From assembly GCA_017416505.1 (NCBI GenBank), contig JAFQCI010000148.1, forward strand, positions 1 to 64,000: DNA of 64,000 nt. The letters are read 5' to 3'. Source of the DNA: Lachnospiraceae bacterium. GTDB taxonomy: Bacteria; Bacillota_A; Clostridia; Lachnospirales; Lachnospiraceae. Both the position numbers and the translations under genes were made by a program. This document shows positions 45,874-53,177 of the stretch, piece by piece (within the stretch, counting starts at the first letter, position 1; each line of letters starts with the position of its first letter). Under the pieces are notes generated by a model. That model saw only the letters and a list, made by a program, of their open reading frames with translations, had not been told where the DNA came from and did not search any database.

Positions 45874-47097
45874 CTATTCTTCTTTTCGGCGAAGAATATA
45901 TCCTTTTGGAAGTTCTTTTTTCAAGTCCACCCAGATAATCTGCTTTGGATGAGGTGCATTTTCCATAGGATTTCCTTCCTCATCCTCAATAAAGTGTACG
46001 GTAAGTAATTCATTACTTCCATCCGGGTTCATTACTTCTATCTCTTCTCCAACAGAGAATTTATTTCTTTGAGTCAGTTTGACCTTACCATTCTTGCACT
46101 CTTCTACCATTCCAATATAAGTATATTCCTTCACATAGGTATTAGAATCATAAATTTGGGTATTTTCATCCGGCTTTTGAAAATAGAATCCCGTCGTAAA
46201 CTGACGATAGGTACATTTTGCGATTTCTTCTTTATAGTAGTCCATATTGGAACGATAACATTCTTCGCTTACAAAGAAATCATCAATCGCCTTACGGTAA
46301 GTTCTTGCAACCGTAGCCACATAAAGGGCTGTTTTCATTCTTCCTTCTATTTTCAGACTGTCAATGCCGGCATCAATGATTTCCGGTATATATTCAATCA
46401 TACACAAATCTTTTGAATTAAAAATGTAAGTTCCTCTTTCATTTTCTTCTATCGGAAGATATTCTCCAGGACGGCTTTCTTCCATAACCGCATACTTCCA
46501 TCTGCAAGGATGGGTGCAGGCTCCACGGTTTGCATCCCTTCCAGTAAAATAATTGCTTAAAAGACATCTTCCAGAATAAGAAATGCACATGGCACCATGA
46601 ATAAAAGATTCAATTTCCAATTCATCTGGAATGTTACGTCTGATTTCTTTGATTTCTTTTAGTGATAATTCTCTGGCACTAACGACTCTGGTGGCACCCA
46701 GACTATGCCAGAATAAATAAGTACCATAATTCGTATTATTCGCCTGGGTACTGATATGAATATCTATCTCCGGTACTTCTTCCCTTGCTATGGTGAAAAT
46801 TGCCGGGTCTGAAATAATTAAAGCATCTGGTTTGATTTCCTTTAATTCTTTCATGTATTCCCGTACTTCCTTTAAATCTTCGTTATGTGCCACAATATTA
46901 GCAGTGACATAAACTTTTACACCATGTTCATGGGCGAATTCCAGTCCCTTTATCATGTCTTCTTTCGAGAAGTTTTTGGCTTTGGCACGAAGACCAAACA
47001 TTTCTCCTCCTATATAGACCGCATCTGCTCCATAAAGCACTGCTGTCTTTAACACTTCCAAGCTTCCGGCAGGTATTAATAATTCTGGCTTTCGCAT
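45874..47097 (-). CDS. Peptidase U32 family protein
   Basis: Member of the U32 'collagenase-like' family, related to Bacillus YrrO and E. coli RlhA/TrhP, enzymes of RNA hydroxylation. The TIM-barrel core starts with RKPELLIPAGSLEVLKTAVLYGADAVYIGG. The four-Cys Fe-S type signature is visible around HGAMCISYSGRCLLSNY and GACTHPCRWKY. KIEGRMK follows, then the C-terminal beta domain. ATG at 47097 has AAAGGTGG at eight bases; a GTG four codons earlier lacks one. Its position after trmR matches Bacillus yrrM-yrrN/O. Only one U32 protein is present here. Confidence 0.9.
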   Translation of the reverse strand: MRKPELLIPAGSLEVLKTAVLYGADAVYIGGEMFGLRAKAKNFSKEDMIKGLEFAHEHGVKVYVTANIVAHNEDLKEVREYMKELKEIKPDALIISDPAIFTIAREEVPEIDIHISTQANNTNYGTYLFWHSLGATRVVSARELSLKEIKEIRRNIPDELEIESFIHGAMCISYSGRCLLSNYFTGRDANRGACTHPCRWKYAVMEESRPGEYLPIEENERGTYIFNSKDLCMIEYIPEIIDAGIDSLKIEGRMKTALYVATVARTYRKAIDDFFVSEECYRSNMDYYKEEIAKCTYRQFTTGFYFQKPDENTQIYDSNTYVKEYTYIGMVEECKNGKVKLTQRNKFSVGEEIEVMNPDGSNELLTVHFIEDEEGNPMENAPHPKQIIWVDLKKELPKGYILRRKEE

Positions 47098-47186
47098 ACC
47101 TGGTTCCACCTTTCTATATCGAATATTTAAGTCAAAAGTATTTTAACCCCAGATACCTATGGCTCACTATGCACTTTGTGGTATCT

Positions 47187-47828
47187 TTATAACAAACAAC
47201 TAATGGTTACACCGTCCCCTAAAGGAAGAATGACCGTAGACAATTCCTCCATATGGGTAATAGTATAAAGATATTCTCTCATTCTGCTGTGAATGGTTCG
47301 GTTTCTTCTGGTAACTGCATATCTTGATTTTACCAGTTCCCCTTCTTGCAAAACATTGTCTGAAACAAGCAATCCATCTTTATTTAATAATCTTAATATA
47401 TCCGGTAGAAAATTAATGTACTGTCCTTTGGCAGCATCCATAAAAATAAAATCGTAGGATTCATTCAATTCCTTTAATATCTCTATGGCATCTCCTTCTA
47501 ACAGAGTGATACATTGCTTTTCATCTGCTTTTTTAAAGTTTTCCTTTGCTTTTTCAATTCGGGGTTCATAGCGTTCTATAGTAGTAATGGTCGCTCCAGG
47601 TTCAAGATATTTACTCATAAAGAGAGCAGAAAAACCAACCGCAGTCCCTACTTCCAAAATCTTTTTCGGTTTTTTTATCTGTAATAATACTTTTAACAGA
47701 TTTTTCATTTCCGTTCGAATAATCGGAACCTGCTGTTTTCTGGCTTCTTTTTCTATTTCATATAATAAAGGGTCTTCTGGTAAATTCAAAGAATTAATGT
47801 ATTCTGTAATGGAAGGATTCGTAATCAT
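47187..47828 (-). CDS. tRNA 5-hydroxyuridine O-methyltransferase (TrmR type)
   Basis: Rossmann-fold class I methyltransferase of 213 residues. The SAM motif I ILEVGTAVGFSALFM lies near residue 57, with TIERYE near 85 and FIFMDAAKGQY near 130, then LLVSDNVLQEGEL. Homologues (Bacillus YrrM/TrmR) methylate ho5U34 to mo5U34 in tRNA, consistent with the U32-type gene next door, whose relatives hydroxylate U34. Pairing of the two genes therefore suggests an mo5U34 pathway (inferred from family and position). Start ATG with GAGGAG. Confidence 0.88.
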   Translation of the reverse strand: MITNPSITEYINSLNLPEDPLLYEIEKEARKQQVPIIRTEMKNLLKVLLQIKKPKKILEVGTAVGFSALFMSKYLEPGATITTIERYEPRIEKAKENFKKADEKQCITLLEGDAIEILKELNESYDFIFMDAAKGQYINFLPDILRLLNKDGLLVSDNVLQEGELVKSRYAVTRRNRTIHSRMREYLYTITHMEELSTVILPLGDGVTISCLL

Positions 47829-47830
47829 AA

Positions 47831-48229
47831 CTACTCCTCTTTTTCCGTATTGCCTAATACTTCATAAATTTCATCCAAAGTCATGGATGGTTGTAATACA
47901 TAAGTTCCCGGCATAACCGTAGCTTTCGTAAGCTTTGCTCTGACAAAAGCTACATACTTATCCTCTACCACGCCTTTTTCTTCCAGCAATGCTGCTACTT
48001 CCATACTACTTGCACCGGAATCAACGGTAATCGCAATATCCCTGTTGTCATTTAAATTATATACTGTATCAGAAAATACATCATAACTAAACTGATAAGC
48101 AAAATAAAATGCCTGCACCAGTACGATCAGTATGATTACATTAATTCCAAACCCTATACTTAACTGCAATGTATTATATAATTGCTGTTGCTTGTTCTTT
48201 TTACTTTTCTTCTTGGCACTCTTTGCCAT
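47831..48229 (-). CDS. MltG N-terminal-domain-only protein
   Basis: Membrane protein of 132 residues resembling only the N-terminus of the endolytic transglycosylase MltG (YrrL). A Lys-rich cytoplasmic tail is followed by a helix (about 24-50) and an extracellular LysM-like module ITVDSGASSMEVAALLEEKG...PGTYVLQPSMTLDEIYEVL. The YceG catalytic domain, about 200 residues with a conserved Glu, is absent and the frame ends cleanly at GNTEKEE. Position before trmR matches Bacillus yrrL. It may act as a regulatory or scaffold partner; a truncation cannot be excluded, but no catalytic remnant follows. Confidence 0.82.
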   Translation of the reverse strand: MAKSAKKKSKKNKQQQLYNTLQLSIGFGINVIILIVLVQAFYFAYQFSYDVFSDTVYNLNDNRDIAITVDSGASSMEVAALLEEKGVVEDKYVAFVRAKLTKATVMPGTYVLQPSMTLDEIYEVLGNTEKEE

Positions 48230-48239
48230 CTTACTCCAC

Positions 48240-48584
48240 CTACTTTTCCAAAAAACCTAGTTCAAAATCTAATCCATCTGACAAAGAAGAATATACCTCC
48301 TGCATCATTTTGCATAGACGTTGTTCTGCCATTAAAAATTCATTTACGATAGGCATTTTCATAATTGCACTAAATTCAGAATTCAATCGTTCGATTTCTT
48401 CGAACATATTTCCGATATCAGAGCGGCTTTGTAACTCAAAATTACGTTTCCGTAACTCCTGAACCCGGTCGAACAATTCCATATCTTTTTTTAGATTTTG
48501 GCGGATTCTTTGATATTGGTTATATTCATTGCTTTTTTTAATTGCTTTTGCTAATTCTTTTGTCTGAAATACAATATCTTTCAC
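48240..48584 (-). CDS. YlbF-family regulator
   Basis: All-helical protein of about 114 residues of the YlbF/YmcA (Com_YlbF) family. In Bacillus such proteins form the Y-complex with YaaT that tunes RNase Y, sporulation and competence. Visible features are the helical segment KELAKAIKKSNEYNQYQRIRQNLKKD and the conserved LRKRNFELQ. A GTG at 48584 or TTG one codon before follows AGAGGTG. It sits 12 bases after the RNase J gene, which places an RNA-decay regulator next to an RNase. Confidence 0.8.
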   Translation of the reverse strand: MKDIVFQTKELAKAIKKSNEYNQYQRIRQNLKKDMELFDRVQELRKRNFELQSRSDIGNMFEEIERLNSEFSAIMKMPIVNEFLMAEQRLCKMMQEVYSSLSDGLDFELGFLEK

Positions 48585-48599
48585 CAATTACACCTCTTT

Positions 48600-50264
48600 T
48601 TAGACTTCTGTAATAATAGGAAGAATCATAGGATTTCTCTTTGTTCTCTTCCATAAAAACTCTCCCAAAGAATCTTTGATGGCAGTCTTTATTCTGCCCC
48701 AGTCTGTAATGTTCTTTCTTAAACATTCATCCAATGCATCCTGTACTACCATCTTAGCATCGTCCATCAAAGTTTCTGATTCTCTGACATATACAAAACC
48801 TCTGGATACAATGTCTGGTCCTGCAATCAACTGATTGCTATACTTTTCTAAGGTTACTACTACAATTAAAAGTCCGTTCTGGGACAGGTGTTGTCTATCT
48901 CTCAATACAATGTTTCCTACATCACCAACACCCAAACCATCTACCAAAATGCCCTGACAAGGAACGTTTCCTACTATCTTTGCACTTTCCTTAGATATTT
49001 CCAGTACTTCACCTGACGATAACACCAATACATGGTCTTTTTCTACACCCATATCCATAGCTAATTTGGCATGGGTTTTTAAATGTCTGTATTCACCATG
49101 CACCGGAATCGCATACATCGGTTTCGTCAAAGCATAGATAAGTTTGATTTCTTCCTGGCAGGCATGACCGGATACGTGAGTATCCTGGAATACAACATTG
49201 GCACCCTTTCTTACCAACTCATTGATTACCTTGGATACTGCCTTTTCATTTCCAGGGATTGGATGAGAACTAAAGATAACCGTATCTCCTGGCACAATGG
49301 ATATCTTCTTATGAACAGAAGCTGCCATTCTGGACAAGGCTGCCATGGTTTCTCCCTGGCTTCCAGTAGTAATCAAAACAATCTGGTCATTGGTATAATT
49401 CTTTATCTGTTCTATATCTATCAAAGTATTTTCCGGAATATTGATATAACCTAACTCCTGTGCTGTGGTGATAATATTCACCATACTTCTTCCTTCGATG
49501 ACTACTTTTCTTCCGTACTTAACAGCAGAATTAATAATTTGCTGTACTCTGTCCACGTTAGAAGCAAAGGTAGCAACAATAATACGATTTTCTTTATTTT
49601 CTGCAAACAGACCATCAATAGTCTTTCCTACCGTTCGTTCTGACATGGTAAATCCTGGTCGTTCTACATTGGTGCTGTCTGTCATCAGGGCTAACACACC
49701 TTTTTTCCCTAATTCAGCAAAGCGTTGCAAATCAGTAACTTCTCCGAACACCGGTGTATAATCGATTTTAAAATCTCCGGTATGGACAATCACACCTGCC
49801 GGTGTATAAATTGCTAAAGCTGCTGCATCTGCAATACTATGATTTACACGGATAAATTCAATTCGAAAACAACCTAAATTAATGGACTGTCCATATTTTA
49901 CCACCTTCGTTTTGGTGGTTCTCATTAAGTTATGTTCTTTTAACTTATGCTCAATGATACCCATAGTTAATTTGGTAGCATAAATCGGGATATTTAATTC
50001 CTTTAATACATAAGGAATCGCTCCAATGTGATCTTCATGGCCATGGGTAATCACAAGTCCCTTTACCTTAGAGGCATTTTCTTTCAAATAAGTAACATCA
50101 GGGATAACCAGGTCGATTCCCAACATTTCATCATCCGGAAAAGATAACCCGCAATCCACAACAATGATACTGTCTTCGTACTCAAATGCCGTAATATTCA
50201 TTCCTATCTGTTCCAGTCCGCCCAAAGGAATGATTTTTACTCCTTTATTATTTTCTGATTTCAA
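48600..50264 (-). CDS. Ribonuclease J
   Basis: Metallo-beta-lactamase/beta-CASP RNase of 554 residues, with endo- and 5'-to-3' exonuclease activity on mRNA and rRNA. Motif II ITHGHEDHIGAIPY with HxHxDH is near 74-82, then SIADAAALAI, HTGDFKID near 165, the beta-CASP part with SSHPIPGNE and HVSGHACQEE, and a C-terminal domain (VVQDALDECLRK). Start is TTG with AGGAGG at ten bases. It interrupts the Bacillus-like yrzB-yrrL order together with the YlbF gene. Confidence 0.95.
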   Translation of the reverse strand: MKSENNKGVKIIPLGGLEQIGMNITAFEYEDSIIVVDCGLSFPDDEMLGIDLVIPDVTYLKENASKVKGLVITHGHEDHIGAIPYVLKELNIPIYATKLTMGIIEHKLKEHNLMRTTKTKVVKYGQSINLGCFRIEFIRVNHSIADAAALAIYTPAGVIVHTGDFKIDYTPVFGEVTDLQRFAELGKKGVLALMTDSTNVERPGFTMSERTVGKTIDGLFAENKENRIIVATFASNVDRVQQIINSAVKYGRKVVIEGRSMVNIITTAQELGYINIPENTLIDIEQIKNYTNDQIVLITTGSQGETMAALSRMAASVHKKISIVPGDTVIFSSHPIPGNEKAVSKVINELVRKGANVVFQDTHVSGHACQEEIKLIYALTKPMYAIPVHGEYRHLKTHAKLAMDMGVEKDHVLVLSSGEVLEISKESAKIVGNVPCQGILVDGLGVGDVGNIVLRDRQHLSQNGLLIVVVTLEKYSNQLIAGPDIVSRGFVYVRESETLMDDAKMVVQDALDECLRKNITDWGRIKTAIKDSLGEFLWKRTKRNPMILPIITEV

Positions 50265-50278
50265 TTTATTTTTTCCTC

Positions 50279-50530
50279 CTATATTATTTCTACATCTTCT
50301 AATAATTCTTCAAATACTTTCGCAAGGGCATCCAATACTGTATCATCTTCTACAAATTCGTAGTATTCGTCTGCTCCTTCTTCCTTTATTTTCTGCATAA
50401 TATATGCTTCTTCATCTTCTTTGTCTGATACCAGTAAATATTCTTTACCATTTAACTTAGTCTGTTCTAATACTTCAAATTCAATCTTTTCTCCATTTTC
50501 AGCTAAAAAAGAGAGCTTATTTTCTGACAT
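50279..50530 (-). CDS. DUF1292 family protein (YrzB type)
   Basis: Small acidic protein of 83 residues. The family pattern EKIEFEVLEQTKLNGKEYLLV, then EAYIMQKIKEE, and the acidic C-terminus ALAKVFEELLEDVE are clear. Function is unknown in all species. Its place between ruvX and the RNase J gene equals yrzB in Bacillus. AAGGAG precedes ATG. Confidence 0.9.
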   Translation of the reverse strand: MSENKLSFLAENGEKIEFEVLEQTKLNGKEYLLVSDKEDEEAYIMQKIKEEGADEYYEFVEDDTVLDALAKVFEELLEDVEII

Positions 50531-50547
50531 ATTTTTATCTGTTCTCC

Positions 50548-50973
50548 TTACTGTGCATTCATTGAATCCAAATAACCGCTTAAAATAATGGCGGCTGCAA
50601 TCTGGTCTACGTGTTCTTTCCGATGTTCCCGTCTTACACCCTGTTCCATCAAAACTTTTTCAGCTTCTACGGTGGAAAGACGTTCATCCCATAGTATTAC
50701 TTCCAATCCAGTCCGTCTTTCCAAAGATTCCTTAAAAGCTTCCACTGCACTGGCACGTTCTCCAATGGTATTGTTCATGTTTTTCGGGTAGCCTAATACA
50801 ATTTTTTCAACCTGATATTCTTCAATGATTTCTTCAATTCTCGCCAAGGTCTGTCTAAGCTTATTTTCTGATTTTCGAGTGATAGTTTCAAATGCCTGGG
50901 CTGTTAATTTAAGTTCATCACTTAGGGCTACCCCTACTGTCTTCGTTCCAAAATCCAAACCTATGATTCGCAT
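50548..50973 (-). CDS. ruvX: Holliday junction resolvase-like protein RuvX/YqgF
   Basis: RNase H-fold nuclease of 141 residues (YrrK in Bacillus), involved in 16S rRNA 5'-end maturation and possibly recombination. Motifs: [17 protein letters not shown] with the first catalytic Asp (residues 4-20), [27 protein letters not shown], and a [14 protein letters not shown] tail that carries the last Asp. Length and motif order are normal. It lies 26 bases after ireB and 17 before the DUF1292 gene. Confidence 0.95.
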   Translation of the reverse strand: MRIIGLDFGTKTVGVALSDELKLTAQAFETITRKSENKLRQTLARIEEIIEEYQVEKIVLGYPKNMNNTIGERASAVEAFKESLERRTGLEVILWDERLSTVEAEKVLMEQGVRREHRKEHVDQIAAAIILSGYLDSMNAQ

Positions 50974-50999
50974 ATGCTATTCCTTTTATCTTATGTTTA

Positions 51000-51257
51000 T
51001 TATTTAAATTTTGTATTAATGTAATTCTCTAACAGTGCTTCAATTAATTCATCACGTTCCGCCTTCATAATCAGGCTACGGGCATTTTTATGACTGGTAA
51101 TAAACGTAGGGTCGCCAGACATAATATAACCTACAATCTGTGAAACCGGATTATATCCTTTTTCTGTAAGTGCCAGATAAACATTATCTAAAATCTCCAT
51201 TACTTCTGGCTCTTGCTCCTTCACAACTTTAAAGAACTGGGTATTATTGTTTTCCAT
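51000..51257 (-). CDS. ireB: IreB family regulatory phosphoprotein
   Basis: Small helical protein of 85 residues (YrzL in Bacillus; IreB in enterococci, a substrate of the Ser/Thr kinase IreK and a regulator of cephalosporin resistance). Signature [43 protein letters not shown] is clear in parts. ATG 51257 is six bases after AAGGAGG; a GTG six codons upstream is less suitable. First gene of the ruvX-DUF1292 block. The alaS gene that usually precedes it is not here. Confidence 0.93.
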   Translation of the reverse strand: MENNNTQFFKVVKEQEPEVMEILDNVYLALTEKGYNPVSQIVGYIMSGDPTFITSHKNARSLIMKAERDELIEALLENYINTKFK

Positions 51258-51371
51258 ATCTTCCTCCTTATTCACTTATTCACGTACTATCACACTTAAA
51301 AACTATGATAATATATATTGTAAATTTTTTCAATACTTTTTTAGAAAGAATATAACTGTTTCATTGCGTTT

Positions 51372-51397
51372 GTTACTGTTCACGTTTGAACAGTAAC
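51372..51397. repeat. GTTACTGT palindrome overlapping the mtaB 3' end
   Basis: Half-site GTTACTGTTCA pairs with TGAACAGTAAC around a four-base loop. Read on the minus strand, its bases supply the last codons (LLFKREQ) and the TAA stop of mtaB. It is a short form of the GTTACTGT/ACAGTAAC repeat family. Confidence 0.88.
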
Positions 51398-52656
51398 AAC
51401 TCATTTATTGCCGTTTTCTCGTTTTTTGGCACCTGATAGCGGATATACCTCTTGGTATGTCCTACGAAAAATACCTCTCCATTTTCTTCGATTTCCTCTT
51501 CGATTAGTATTTCTTTTTCTTCCTGTTCAAATAAGGCTTCATAAGCTTCTTTATTTTGATTTCCAAGCTCAATTAAAATTGCACTTCTTTGGTTTTTGAT
51601 TTCTTCCGGCACCTGGTTTTCCATGCTTTCTGCCCTGGTTCCCTTTCTTGGGGAAAATTTAAAGACGTGCATTTCATAAAACTCAATATCCTTTAAAAAC
51701 TCATAAGTAGCCTTAAATTCTTCTTCCGTTTCTCCCGGAAAACCTACAATAACATCTGTTGTCAACGCAGGTCTGTCGAAGTATTTTCGAAGCAATAAAG
51801 CCTTTTCTTTAAAATCCGCAGCCTTATAATGGCGGTTCATTCTCTTTAAAGTTTCATCACAGCCACTTTGTAAGGACAAGTGAAAATGAGGACAGAATTT
51901 TTCATTGTCCTTTAATGCCATTACAAACTCTTCTGTAATAATATTAGGTTCTAAGGAGCCTAAGCGGATTCTTTTAATTTCTTCTATTTTTGATACTTCC
52001 TGAATCAAATCCAGTAAAGAGGTATTTTCTAAATCTTTTCCATAAGAGGATAAATGGATTCCTGTTAAAACAACTTCCTTATATCCTTCTTTCCCTAAAC
52101 TCTTAATTTCTTCTAAAATCTGTTCTTTTTTTCTGCTTCTTGCCCTTCCTCTGGTGTAAGGAATGATACAATAAGAACAAAACTGGTTACAACCGTCTTG
52201 TACCTTAATATAAGCTCTGGTATGCTCTACCTGTTTTTTTAAGGATAATTCTTCATAATCATGAGTATGGAACAAATCCATTACTTCTGTCTTTTTTCTA
52301 TGGGTTTCAAAATATTCCTCTAAAACAGATACAATCTCTTTCTTTTTATTATTCCCAATCAGAATATCAATAAATTCAGTATTTTCTAATTCTTCTGCTT
52401 TTGCCTGAACAAAGCATCCCATAGCCACAATGACTGCCTCAGGATTCTTTTTTTTGGCTCTTCGAATCATTTTCATACTTTTTCTATCTGCTACATTGGT
52501 AACAGAGCAGGTATTAATAATATAAACATCTGCCTCTTCTTCGAAAGGTACCGTCTGATATCCTGCATTTTCCAACAGTTCCGTTACTGCATCTGTTTCA
52601 TATTGATTTACCTTACATCCTAAAGTCAGGGTTCCTACTTTTCTTATCTGGTTCAT
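51373..52656 (-). CDS. mtaB: tRNA t6A37 methylthiotransferase
   Basis: Radical-SAM enzyme that converts t6A37 to ms2t6A37 in tRNA. The N-terminal MTTase domain has LGCKVNQYETDAV and Cys in the INTCSVTNVADRKS and AMGCFVQ motifs. The radical SAM core has DGCNQFCSYCIIPYTRGRARS (CxxxCxxC, about 147-170), and a TRAM-like C-terminal segment follows (EEIEENGEVFFVGHTKRYIRY). Length 427 is normal. In Bacillus mtaB (yqeV) directly follows rsmE; here cysteine desulfurase, thiI and the HPr-like gene lie between. Its last seven codons come from a dispersed palindrome. Confidence 0.95.
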   Translation of the reverse strand: MNQIRKVGTLTLGCKVNQYETDAVTELLENAGYQTVPFEEEADVYIINTCSVTNVADRKSMKMIRRAKKKNPEAVIVAMGCFVQAKAEELENTEFIDILIGNNKKKEIVSVLEEYFETHRKKTEVMDLFHTHDYEELSLKKQVEHTRAYIKVQDGCNQFCSYCIIPYTRGRARSRKKEQILEEIKSLGKEGYKEVVLTGIHLSSYGKDLENTSLLDLIQEVSKIEEIKRIRLGSLEPNIITEEFVMALKDNEKFCPHFHLSLQSGCDETLKRMNRHYKAADFKEKALLLRKYFDRPALTTDVIVGFPGETEEEFKATYEFLKDIEFYEMHVFKFSPRKGTRAESMENQVPEEIKNQRSAILIELGNQNKEAYEALFEQEEKEILIEEEIEENGEVFFVGHTKRYIRYQVPKNEKTAINELLLFKREQ

Positions 52657-52758
52657 TTTTTCCTCCGTGTTTCTTTTTAAACCTTATATTCTTACTCATT
52701 TTCTTCATTTTTCACTAAATTAATTCTATTGTTTTCCATTTTTTCGGTAGTTTTTATA

Positions 52759-52787
52759 TTGACTTTTTAACCTCGAACCTTTACTAT
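52759..52787 (+). promoter_or_regulatory. Promoter of the HPr-like gene
   Basis: TTGACT (52759-52764) and TACTAT (52782-52787) are separated by 17 bases. Transcription would begin near 52795 and give a leader of about 65 bases. A TATATA at 52785 is an alternative -10 with a longer spacer. Confidence 0.6.
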
Positions 52788-52801
52788 ATAAACATAGTTT
52801 G

Positions 52802-52836
52802 ACAACGAAAAAGAAAGTATCTTTCTTTTCATTGTT
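52802..52836 (+). promoter_or_regulatory. Inverted repeat in the HPr-like leader
   Basis: ACAACGAAAAAGAAAG and CTTTCTTTTCATTGT are imperfect inverted copies around a three-base loop, located between the promoter and AAGGAGGAG of the HPr-like gene. It would form a hairpin in the leader RNA or an operator for a transcription factor. Role unknown. Confidence 0.5.
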
Positions 52837-52860
52837 TATCAAAAATAAGGAGGAGTTACA

Positions 52861-53094
52861 ATGAAAACAGTAAAAATTTCTTTAAATTCAATCGAGAAGG
52901 TTAAGACTTTTGTAAATGAAATCAGCAAGTTCGATGCTGAATTCGATTTAGTATCAGGAAGATACGTAATCGATGCTAAGTCTATTATGGGTATCTTTTC
53001 TTTAGATATCACTAAGCCAATCGACTTAAACATTCATGCATCTGAAGGTGTAGACGAAATCATTGAAAAGCTTGCACCATACATCATTGAGTAA
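52861..53094 (+). CDS. HPr-like protein lacking the active-site histidine
   Basis: Protein of 77 residues with the HPr fold pattern: beta strand MKTVKISL, helix VKTFVNEISKF, KSIMGIFSLD at 40-49 (around the regulatory Ser46 of HPr), and a C-terminal helix ASEGVDEIIEKLAPYI. The segment that carries His15 (GLHARPA) is missing: about three residues are deleted and no His is in that region. It cannot relay phosphate as PTS HPr does, but Ser41 could still be phosphorylated, as in Crh. AAGGAGGAG before ATG, its own promoter and a terminator make it a separate unit. Confidence 0.85.
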   Translation: MKTVKISLNSIEKVKTFVNEISKFDAEFDLVSGRYVIDAKSIMGIFSLDITKPIDLNIHASEGVDEIIEKLAPYIIE

Positions 53095-53117
53095 TTTATA
53101 ACATAATTTTTATTTTA

Positions 53118-53150
53118 AACAAGCCGGTGAAATGCCGGCTTGTTTTTTTG
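53118..53150 (+). terminator. Rho-independent terminator of the HPr-like gene
   Basis: Eight-base-pair stem CAAGCCGG / CCGGCTTG with a seven-base loop, followed by seven T. A short GTTACTGT-type palindrome starts immediately after it. Confidence 0.92.
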
Positions 53151-53168
53151 TTACTGTTTAAACAGTAA
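53151..53168. repeat. 18-bp TTACTGTTTAAACAGTAA palindrome
   Basis: Perfect 18-bp palindrome, a short member of the GTTACTGT/ACAGTAAC family with four bases between the end units. It lies between the HPr-like terminator and the convergent thiI gene, ten bases past the thiI stop codon. Confidence 0.8.
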
Positions 53169-53177
53169 GGTTTTTCT

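Noticed and set aside
47831..48229. MltG pseudogene by frameshift
   Set aside because: No YceG catalytic motifs were found in the other frames before the next gene, which starts within two bases.
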